DNA of 64,000 bases from Xanthostigma xanthostigma (Eukaryota; Arthropoda; Insecta; Raphidioptera; Raphidiidae), in contig OY754464.1 in assembly GCA_963575645.1 (NCBI GenBank), forward strand, positions 30,023,501-30,087,500, given 5' to 3'. The translations under genes were made by a program, and so were the position numbers. Positions 20,808 through 32,800 of this stretch are shown in pieces. How positions within the stretch are numbered: position 1 is the first letter of the stretch; the number at the start of each line of letters is the position of its first letter. Below the pieces are notes generated by a model. The model did not search any database, was not told the DNA's origin, and saw only the letters and a program-made list of their open reading frames with translations.

Positions 20808-23800
20808 ATGTATTTTCCAATCGGGTGGCCAAAAGTGTTAAATCTATCTGACACAAATATCTTGCAAATCTCTTGTAATTTGGACAAAGTACTTTTCGCA
20901 ATTCTAACAGAAAATTCCATTGGCGTTTGGTTTTGCAAGGTAATTTATCATAATGCATACGTTTTCATGTGTACAGCAAAATTTAATGTAAATATTTTCT
21001 AAATCAAAATATTAGAAAGGTTAATGACCTAAATAATTAATATCTTATTTACTGTTAGCATCTTATAGTGCTTACAGATTGATGTTAAGATCACAGACAT
21101 GGCCTACTAACGTTAAAATATTTGCATTTTAAATAGTGTACTGTATCTGATACTATTATTAAATACACTTGCAGGTTGTTAACTTAAAAAATTCTGCCTA
21201 GTATTACAATTTATAGTGTTGAATTAAAATGTAGGTTTAGCTATGCGATTTGAATTATTTATAATGTACAATTGAATAACTTATTTTTAATTAAATATAC
21301 CTAAGAAAGAAGCCCATTTTCAAATAACGCACTATTATTTTTTTTTTGTTTACAATTCAAATTGTTAATGTCTGGAAAATTAATGATAACAGGAGTTGAA
21401 AATCAGGAATGTAGCCAGGAGTCTAAATTGGAAGTGTACATTTTTTGCATCGTAATGTAATATAGTCATAGATGCGCAATAAGTCGGTAGCCAGCTAACT
21501 TTTGGCATAGTTAACTGGTTATTTGTTTACTAATAAATCGGAAGATTACTATTACATTACAGAATGTAAGTGCAACCTTGCACCCTCTGTGGGGCGTAGC
21601 ATATTTTTAATAGACAGTGGAGCCGTTGAAATGTATCAATAGATGCGTCAAGCACATCACTTATATAGTTTTACGTATTTACGTATGGTGTGCTTAACAA
21701 AAACAAAATTTTTAAAATTTATTTCAGCCCTGTGTACCGATAGTGTATCACAAAAGAACACCGGAATCGGTAAACAAATTTGGTCAAAACGCATTGCTAG
21801 AATGGAAACCAGACTCCAGTATGCTTGTCGTCGCGGTGAGAGCTTTTTATTTTATTATATTTTTTTTGTCAATTCTTTTGAATTGTGCTATAAAAAAGTC
21901 AAAGTTTAAAAAAATATATAATTTGAAGATAATAATTGTTTAAGTAGTGTCTTGTTAATTGCATTGTTGTTATTATTTTTGTTGTTTATCAGACGACAGA
22001 GGGCCACCTCCTATTTTACAAAGTCGGCGTCATAGCAGAACAACGAAGTTTATATATACAAACAGACTCACCGCATGCAAATTTAAGGAGAGATAGTGCC
22101 GAACTGTTTATTAAAGAAATCATACCTCCGCTCCATCTAACATTGGTGAGTAATGTAATAATTGACGTATTTGTATATTAACTTCAGCTAAACTTATCCA
22201 TTGTATTGTACGACAATCTTTGTATACTGCCATGCGTGCGAGAAAGATCTTACTTCTTAAGTCAGAGAAGATTTGATCGTCTTTTATAAAATTTACTCGA
22301 AAGTAACGAAAGCATTAAGCATATGCGTCAGCTTTAAGCGAATTTTTGAAGTGAAAACTTCTTTAGCGGCGTTGTACACTTTTTTTGTAATGGGTAAAAA
22401 ATGTTAAACTCGCGTCTGATCGAAAATTCGTAAGACCTGATCGAAAATGCGTAAGACAAAATTCGTAAAACGAAAACTTTTGTACACTTTTTTTTGTAAT
22501 GGGTAAAAAATGTTAAACTCGCGTCAGATCGAAAATTCGTAAGACCTGATCGAAAATGCGTAAGACCTGATCGAAAATTCGTAAGACGAAAACTTTTGTA
22601 CACTTTTTTTGTAATGGGTAAAAAATGTTAAACTCGCGTCAGATCAAAAATTCGTAAGACCTGATCGAAAATGCATAAGACAAAATTCGTAAGACGAAAA
22701 CTTTTGTACACTTTTTTGTAATGGGTAAAAAATGTTAAACTCGCGTCAGGACACGTGACCTGATCGAAAATTCGTAAGACGTTAATATTCAAGTTTTCAC
22801 TTCTGCCGGCACTCCCGGAGTGCAACCCGTCTTTTTTTGTTGATACAATACTGTTCAGTTTTCCAGCGTCTTTTTTACAATCGTACGAGAAATTAGTGTA
22901 ATTCTCTCTCTAAATTATCTGTTGTGTTAATATAAAGATCAGTGTCACAGAGCTATAATGTTGAAAGATAAAAGCAAAACGTCGTGAAATATAACAATTG
23001 ACATTCTTTTTTCAGTGAATAGATTAAAAGTTTCCTTTTTTTAGGCTGAAGAAGCTTTAGTATGGGATGGCGCAATTACAAGTATGGTCTGTATTACGAT
23101 GACGGAACTGATGGTTGCCACAAGTAAAGGCCACATTCTGCGATATCGTTGGGACGGATCCCAGAATAGGGACTACAACTTGGATTTAAGGCGTATTCCA
23201 TTCTGCATTAACAAGCAGGTCTCCAAAGGTACATGCTTGCTATATTTCAAAGGATTATAGAAAATGTTTTTTTAACCGAACGTTTTTGTAGCTATTCCAA
23301 TCGTGGAAGAAAACACGTACGTAATCAGTATGGAATATTCACCTTTGGTTGGAGGTTTTGCCATCGCTCTGAACGATGGTAGAGCTGCGTTTTTAACGGC
23401 CAGTTCACTTCGATTTGATCCAAATGTATGTATATTTTTATGTTTAATTGAGATTTGAGTTATGCACATCTTCTGAAAGGGCAGGTACGTAGTTTCGCGA
23501 TGGTACCGATGTTATTACCATAGTTTTATTATTGATAACTACAGTAACACCACAGATACTATCGAAAAGTAATATACAGTAGAGACGCGTTAATCCGAAC
23601 CTTCATAATCCGGATTCTTTGGTAATTCGGACAGTCGTTTGATAGTATTATGTACATTGTAGTCGAGATTTTTCCAGTTTCAGTAATCCGGATCATGATA
23701 CTTAGTTATTGAGTAGCTGTACCGGCACTATTTGCGTCAACACTATTGGCCGGCGGTGTGTTACAAACAGTTACATACATATTTGTTGTCAGAGAAGTGA

Positions 23801-26800
23801 AAGAAGTTAGGTGGTTTTAGTATGTATGTAGTCGTTGTCAAACTCAGATAGAATTACATAGAGAACGCACTATGGCGCCGCGTAAAAGATCACACTTTAC
23901 TTTATCACTGCAAGTAAAAAACGAAATTCTTGACAAATTAAAAGTTTTATTTTTTACGTATGAATAAATCCTTTGAGCACGCATTTTAGTTTGTTTTTTT
24001 GATAATTAAAATTACATCCAGTAATCCGGACATTTTGATAATCCGGATCAGCTGTGTTTTAATTAGTCCGGATTATCGCGTCTCTACTATACCTGTCTTT
24101 TCAGAAGATCTTATAATTAAGGAGAGATTGATAACCATTTATTGTTCAAAGGACACTGTTATTTTCTTGCAGCCCTTCTATTTAAGATGTAGAGTAATTC
24201 ATTGTTAAAACTAAAATTACTTAAGTATTTCATTCTATTTTAGCAAGTACAAGGGATATGGGCTCAAGGAATTGAAGATGCCACTTGCGCCAATGTAAAT
24301 CATAAATTTCGTTTAATAACATTCGGAAGAAGAAAGTAAGTGTCATCTTTATTTTTATTTTCCAGTGCTTAATAGTGCTGTACTGATATGACATGAAATA
24401 ATGTCAAGATTCTCAGATTGTAATTTATTTTGAGGTTACCTTTTTACTGATATTTCTTGTTGGTTTCACGCCAACTTAATGACGATGTTATGTCTCAAGA
24501 GTTCATTTAAAATTACTTAATAATCATCTTTGAAATAAGTTAGAGTTTGAAGAATAGTCTGGCGATCAAAAAGAGTCTCAAAGATGTACAAACATTTCAC
24601 AGAGGCAGTCTTTTCACGCTGTGGAAGAGTTTTTCGCGAACGGATGTTGGTACGAGGGGGAGTTCCTTAAAAAACGCATCCGGGTGTGTTGGTGCTACTG
24701 TGCGTCTTCGGGGTTCCTCATCCTTTGATCACTAGACTTGTTAAGTTTAATATCTTTAATCAGACAGAAGTGTCATAAAAAACAAAATAATATTCATAAA
24801 AAAAGTTTTGTTATCTTTGAAACAACTAAAAAAAGAAAATGATTTCATTTAAATAATGTTTTGTTTGTTTTTTTTCAGTGGTCAGTGTGTGGTGTACACA
24901 GTAGACGATAACACTGGCGGTCTTGAGGTGTCCCACGAATGCGCTTTGAGTGGTCGCGATTTCCCCGGATGTCCCGGAATGGTGCGAAACATTCGCTGGA
25001 CTCCGGACGGATGCGCTATGGTCGCCGCATGGCACAGTGGTGGCATTGCGGTTTGGTCTACTTTCGGCGCGTTGCTAATGTGCACCCTCGGGTGGGATTA
25101 TGGCCTCAGTGTTGATTTATCAGCAGCTAATCCATTGACTGCTTTTAGCATGGTGAGGTGATATCATGATTAATTAATGTATTGAATTATTATTATATTT
25201 TTTGTCAATATAAAGTTCGTTCCAAGCAGCCGCGAACGGTAATAAAACCGTACACAGTCTTGTTACTGCGCAAGACTGTCTTGCGCAGTATCGATTTTTG
25301 AGCTAGTGCGCAAATTAGTCTTGCGCAGTGACAAGACTGTGTACGGTTTTATTACCGTTCGCGGCTGCTTGGAACGAACCTATAATTGTCAGAAAAATTG
25401 GTTGATAATTTTATTTATTGAAGAGTTCTAATCAGGCCTTAATCAAAGGTTTGATATCATGTTTGTTACATTTTTGAGTGTATATTGTGAAAAGTTTGAA
25501 TGGCTGAAATCAAGTCAAATTTGAACTTTAGGTGTTTCTCTTAATACAAAAATCTTGAGCTCTCCTGTACTACACTATACCACTCTCTAAAAATATCATC
25601 AATGTTATTTATTAATAGTAATATTTTTTTGATAGGATTGGTCAGCCGAAGGCTATCAGCTTTGGATGGTCTGTAAGAAACATTCGGATGAAAATCAAAC
25701 ATCAACACAGCTTATGCAGTTGGATTTTGTTAAGAGCGCTCTAACTGTTAATCCATGCATGGTAAAAGTTTATTTATATTTAAATTGAATAAAAACGTAT
25801 TTTATAGATTATAAAATTTATTTTATAATTATAATGTTACCAGATAATTATCAAATAGTAAGGAATTATCTTGTAAACGAGAATGACTCAAATTTAAGTA
25901 TATGTTCTTTGTTAATTTTGTATTCTGTTCGCCAAATGTTGAGGTTGACGAATTAAAAATAATGTACGTAATAATTCAAGTGTGTCTTGATTCATCGGTT
26001 ATAAATTGGGACTGAATGTTATTATTAATACGTTAATTAATTATTTCTTTTTCTGCACTTGAGGATAACTGTTGAATACCAGAATATTAATTAGGTAATA
26101 AGGTTATTAACGAGCAAAAAGTGAATGGTCAAATTGATTATATAGTTCCAAAAATCAACGAGTATTTTCAGTTGGAATTCCTAGTTTTTAACAATGGAAG
26201 TCAGTCAAAGTTTAAAAAGTAAAAACATCTGGTTTAGAACATGTTCATAACTTAAATTTGTGCCCTGCTCTGTTCGTTACTTGTTTAGATAGTTCTGCAT
26301 TTTAATGATTTTGATATTACTATTTTGCAGAGTCATCAGCCACACTTGTACCTGCAAGGAGATGACAGACTATATGTAAATTTAGGTGATACGTTATTAA
26401 AGGGAAACAAAAATGAGCAGATATCTGAGAGCGATGTCCTCGGTGAACAGACTATCGTTAATGGATTAAATACATTGGCTAATAACAGTACGTTCACTGA
26501 AGCTCGACAGTGGCTTGTTATATCGATGCCAGCTGCTTATTCGGCTACTAACTGGCCAGTCAAAGTAAGCATTACGTCATTTTTTCTAGTTGAATCAACT
26601 TTCGTATTACACAAATAAAGCACTCAAATTTATACACGCAATCAAGACTATATGTGTTGCGCTTTAGGGAAAGATTTAATATGAATATTAAGAGCTGTTT
26701 TAGGTCTATTATTCTTTTTTTTAGACCATAAGCTATACAGGGTGAGTCAGACCACCCGTATCAGTCGTTTTTTTCGAAAACGGTTAGTCGTAGAGAGTTG

Positions 26801-29800
26801 TGTCAAAAATCTGTGTTATAAAAGCCCTAATGAAGAATCGAATGGTGATATTTTTTCCCCCCCGGAAAGGTCGGCTTCCCTGTTAGTTTGCTCCGAAATG
26901 TTCAGAACTCCGGAATGTTAAATAGCACGATAGGTCGAAAGTGGTATTGTTGAAAAGATCTTTAAAAAATAAGCAAGTTTTGTAGGACATTTTTTTTGTT
27001 ACTGCCACCCCTGTTAAGTAATATTCGTTTGAAATTATTAAATTAACATGTAAGAAAATCAAACTTAATTTTAAAAGTTGGCATTTAAAATCTAGTTACC
27101 TAATTAAACAATGTCACAAATGTTTAAACTGTCTTCAATTTACTTCTAAACACTGCAGAGCTCTTCTAGATATTATGTTATGAGTACCTGGAAGTATTTT
27201 CCGACAAAAAAAAAACAATTGCAATTATTGAAAACTTATTGTGACATTGTTTAATCAGATAACTAGATTTTAAATGCCGACTTTTTGTTATTTTGATATG
27301 TTAATTTCATAATTTCAAACGAATATTACTTAACAGGGGTGGCAGTAACAAAAAAAAATGTCCTACAAAACTTGCTTATTTTTTAAAGATCTTTTCAACA
27401 ATACCACTTTCGACCTATCGTGCCATTTAACATTCCGGAGTTCTGAGCAAACTAACAGAGAAGCCGACCTTTCCGGGGGGAAAAAATATCACCATTCGAT
27501 TCTTCATTAGGGCTTTTATAATACAGATTTTTGAGACAACTCTCTACGACTAACCGTTTTCGAAAAAAACGACTGATACGGGTGGTCTGACTCACCCTGT
27601 ATATGTAGGGGACACTGCAAAGAAAAAAATCAACTTGGTAAACACTCTACTTTACATGCCTGTATCCATACATGTAAAGCATCCATTTTATAGGGGACAG
27701 TACAAAAATGTTTGTTACATAATTTTGTATTGTTTTTAGTATACAGCTATAGATTATTCGGGTCAGCATATAGCGGTAGCGGGGAGAACTGGACTGGCCC
27801 ACTATTCGATGCAAATGCGTAAGTGGAAGTTGTTCGGAAACGAGACGCAAGAAAAAGACTTCATTGTTACGGGCGGTTTGCTGTGGTGGCGTGACTACAT
27901 TATTATGGGTAGCTACAGTATCATAGACAACGGTGACGAGTTAAGATTCTATCCGAGGGATTGTAAATTGGACAACAAGTTCGCCAAAATTGTTAAAATG
28001 TCTGCTCAAGTGTTATTACTGAATTGTTTGCAAGATCAACTGATTACGTTCTGCTCTGATGCTCAAGTTTCTGTTTATAAATTGAAACAAATTGATGCAG
28101 GTTAGTTCAAGTTTGTTGACCTATCGTCACCTATCTTGAATTTTTTTAGAAGCAGTATTTTTTTATTTTTCAGTTGGTAACGTTGAATTAAATAAATTGC
28201 AAGCTGTTGATGTAAGTGCACTTTGCGTACATTCGACATGCGTGGTTTCTGTGGGATTGAGTTCGCTTCGAACTGAGCCGGGCCGTGACAGCGCTACGCC
28301 GCCTTGTCAAAGCATGGTGCTAAACGTGAGCGGTCGTTTGTTGATGGTGCAACGGGATCGCGCCTCACCGGGAAGTCCCGACAATAATGCGAACACATTG
28401 GTAAGTTATTTTTTTTTCATTTGGTGATTAATTTTTTTTCATCGCACATAATCAATAAATACATATTATTTTCTTTTCGCGGTTTGGAAGCTTTAAAGCC
28501 AAAAACTTGTGATAACAGATTTTGAAATTATTGCAAACTGTGATTTAATTTATTAACATAACTGTTTTACTGTATTGCACTCTTAAATTTTTCATGAATT
28601 GAAAAAATAAATTAAAATCATGATAGCAGTAGGTACAATAAAGTATTCACTGGCGCCGCTAGGGGGTAATAGAGAATTATTTAACTCACTTTTTATGGAA
28701 ATCGCGACATGTTTCTATGGTGATAAGTGAAAAACGTTAGTTGACCATGACGCGTCAAAAAAATGCAATTACGGAAAACTGCTGTTAATTTTATATACAA
28801 TAAAATTCAGATTGTAAACTATTATATAAATAACATAACATAAAAGGTACGTGAGAACTATGTGTTTATCAATTATGACGTACAATATAATGTTAATAAT
28901 CAATTATTTGTTTACACTGACAGCATAACGCCAATGATCTTTATTTTACTTAAATCGCCATCAGCGCAACACAACAAGCATTTCCAAATCGCCTAGTTTT
29001 GCCCATGTTTTCTTTGTAATTAAAAACTTTATAAAATTATAACTATTTTCACTTTTAATAAACATTGCTCACTGACATGGAAAATTTGAGTTTAAGTTTC
29101 CCCTAGTGCTCACCACAAACGCTCACATCGATAAATCCTTGCACATATACCCATAGCACGCTAATTCCGATCGTTTTTTATGCATTTTCGCACACTGCCA
29201 ATTGCACCAAACAGAATCGTATGTATGTTATGCTTTTTGCACACAGCTGTACACGTGCGGTCAAGCTACGGTGCTAGCATCGGGAGTTGAGAACGTGTGG
29301 GTTCCGGGCGGCCGTACAGCCGGCAGCGGTCAAAAACCACACTTGACAGAGGCTCTGTGGCTTGCATGCGGTGCGCTCGGTATGCGCGTCTGGTTACCGT
29401 TATTCCCAAGGAGAGCTGCGCCCCAACCAACGCACGCCTTCATCTCTAAACGCATCATGTTGCCCTTCCAGCTTAAAATATATCCACTGGGTGTGTATTG
29501 ATATTGTGTTCTTATATATGAGGGCTGGGTTGCCTTTTGTTTTTTTGGTATCTAATTAATTTTTAATAGTTGCTTTTTATCAAACCAGTAGCTTTCATTT
29601 TTTTCTCTTTATTGCTACATAGTTTCATCTACGCCATGTTGGATATTTAGGACAGTTTCGGAGAGAAATTTAAAATGGGCAGGACTTGTTGAGGTTGTAT
29701 ATGATTTTCAAACTCTCCTCAAAGTTTACATGAAATTTACAACGTTTTTGTTTATTGATGCAGTTTAACAGATAAATTAAAAAAATGCCATATGTCCTCT

Positions 29801-32800
29801 AATTCAACTGACATAATGACAAGTTTGGGGAAAAAATATGAAAATGCATAGTGCGCATGACAGAAACAAAAAAGTAAACCTGCTACTTGCGCTACAAGCT
29901 GTCTACTATATTTCTTTTTAATTAAAGAAAATATATTATCAGTATGTGTAAAAGTGAACTGATTCACTATACTAACTAAATTGAAGAAAATTGTTACGGA
30001 AAAGAGAAATTTGAGGTTAATATACTTATTTATTTTCAGCTATACTCTACGAAGATGCTATAATCTTGGGTGCTGAAAACGATACAATTTTATATACATC
30101 AGATGCAAATTCGCCGTTTTCCTTGCCATTTTGTGTTTTAGAAAGAACGGTATGAATTTGCACACATTTCTTTTTAATTTCATATTCAATGCACTAGTTA
30201 TAAATTGTATTTTTTCCAGAGTCAAGTATATCTGCATCAGATTTTAAGACAATTGATTCGTCGTAATTTGGGATATCATGCGTGGGAAATAGCTCGTAGC
30301 TGTACGGGCTTACCGTATTTTCCACATTCCTTAGAATTACTTTTACACGAGGTATGTATTAGATTAATAAAATCATTTTTGTAATACGATTGAAATTTCA
30401 ACCCTGCGTACTTTATTTTCGGGAACATCAGTGACAAAAAATGAAATTCGCGCATATGCAAATCAAAAGTAGTGGTTTTTCTTCCCATGAGAAATTATTT
30501 TCGGGTCAGAAGTAAGCGACAGTTCCACCTAACCTACAATATCCATTTACAATCTTTTTTCTATGTTTTGAATGCTGTTCTTTCAATGCACTTATTACGA
30601 AAAGTACCGTGTTCAACTATATGCGCCTTAAAACGTTAAGGGTGTATATCATAGATACATATATTAATAGATAGCGGATGCCTATCCTTGAGCATTGTGC
30701 GGAATGGTTCCAATTAGAAGCCATATGGAAGCCATTTTGTACGTGGAAAACGCCGTAAAAAGCGCGTGGGATTTAAAAAGATTAAATATTCTATAATATG
30801 ATGTTAATGGAAAAACAATAAAACTCGCAGTAAACAGTGATATTTCGCTCCAAAACCTATTTTTATATTGAAACGTTTCAAAAATTACAAAACTGAGCAT
30901 AAATATAATATAAAAGCTTAGAACATTTTACATTGTCAGATTGGCATCAATGCTTGTCAACCTTGATACCAAATTGACAATGTAAAATGTTCTAAGCTTT
31001 TACATTATATTTATGCTCCATTTTGTAATTTTTGAAACGTTTCAGTATAAAAATAGGTTTTGGAGCGAAATATCACTGTTTACTGCGAGTTTTATTGTTT
31101 TTCCATTAACATCATATTATAGAATATTTAATCTTTTTAAATCCCGCGCGCTTTTTACGGCGTTTTTCACGTACAAAATGGCTTCTAAAAGGTACAGGAG
31201 GCGCTAGTGTATCCGCAATCTATTAAATATATATATCTATGGTGTATATGTCGCCGTGATATTGTCAAATCCGTGATATTGTAATTTCACTAGTGAAATT
31301 ACAATATCACGATTGACAAAGAGTCGTGATATTATAATTTCACTAAGTGAAATTATAATATCACGGGTTTGACAATATCCCGGCGACATATACAGCGTGT
31401 CCCATTTTAATGTCCCACCCCGGATAACTTTTGTCAGTGACCTTGAATGAAAAATTGTTTGGTACAAAAGTTGTACAACTTGGAGGGGGACATTCGATGG
31501 CACTAATACTTTTGACCTTGGGTATAAGGTTCAAGGTCATTCAAGGTCAACTTTGTTTTTTTTAATGGAACGTCCTATTTTTGACATCGGCAATCGATTG
31601 CGCGTGAAAAAATATGAAACTTTTGTCTGAAACTTTTTTCGAGAACGGGCAAAACACTGTGCGTCTGTTAGTCTGTTAGTCGGTTATTCGGTTAATCTGT
31701 GAACACTATACAGGTCAAACAGATGAACGGATTGAAACAAAATTTTGGGAGGATGTTTGGTATGCAAATATGAGAAGCCCTATTGTTTTTGAAGAAAATC
31801 TCACCATTCTCGAGTTGAAAATTCAAAAATTTTCAATTTTGAAGGCTAAATTAATTGAGAAAATTTGCCCGTTTTCAAAAAAAGTTTCAGACAAAAGTCT
31901 CATATTTTTTTACGCGCAATCGATTGCCGATGTCAAAAATAGGACGTTCCATTAAAAAAAACAAAGTTGACCTTGAATGACCTTGAACCTTATACCCAAG
32001 GTCAAAAGTATTAGTGCCATCGAATGTCCCCCTCCAAGTTGTACAACTTTTGTACCAAACAATTTTTCATTCAAGGTCACTGACAAAAGTTATCCGGGGT
32101 GGGACATTAAAATGGGACACGCTGTATAACATAATTTTTTTAAAGAAAACTGCTAGAGTTTAAACTTGAATTTTCCAATTTTGTGCTTTATACGTTGCTA
32201 TTTATACTATAGTAATTGGATTTGCATGTTGAATCAGACACTATGATTTGAGATCTGAATTATATTGGGTTTATTAAATTATACAGGAAAACAATTTTAT
32301 TAATTTATTTATTTTTTGACGTGATAACGTCTTATAAATTGATGAATCACCAATATTATAAATTGATAAAACACCGGCTGCATGTTCGAAAAAGTGTAAC
32401 GTAACGTTCCTAACGCGTAACGTTCCTAACGCGTAACGTTCCTAACGCGTAACGTTCCTAACGCGTAACGTTCCGCCTGACCCTGTGCGTGCTTTTTGCT
32501 AATTTCTCGCTCAATTTAAATCAGATCGGTTTGAAACCAGTCTTAAACGAAAGAGGAGAACATTTTACATAGATTTCGTATAACAGAATTTGCCTAAACA
32601 GTTTTTTTATACAAATTTATATAGAAAAATATTTTATACAAATTTATATAGAAAAATAGCTATATAAATGCAATGTTGTGTAATGCATGACGCGACGCGG
32701 TCGGTTGTCTTTGTTTGCCGTACATGGAAATTAGAAGCAAACGTATGTCTTGTCTTAACATGAAAACAGCTGCATTTCTAATGTTTAATTCAATTTTTTG

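Noticed and set aside
22374-22785. CRISPR-like array of spaced repeats
   Set aside because: Units are contiguous with no unique spacers, and the host is a eukaryote.
22334-22825. Repeat protein with LRIFDQV units
   Set aside because: It is the translation of a minisatellite whose units vary in length and change frame; not a gene.
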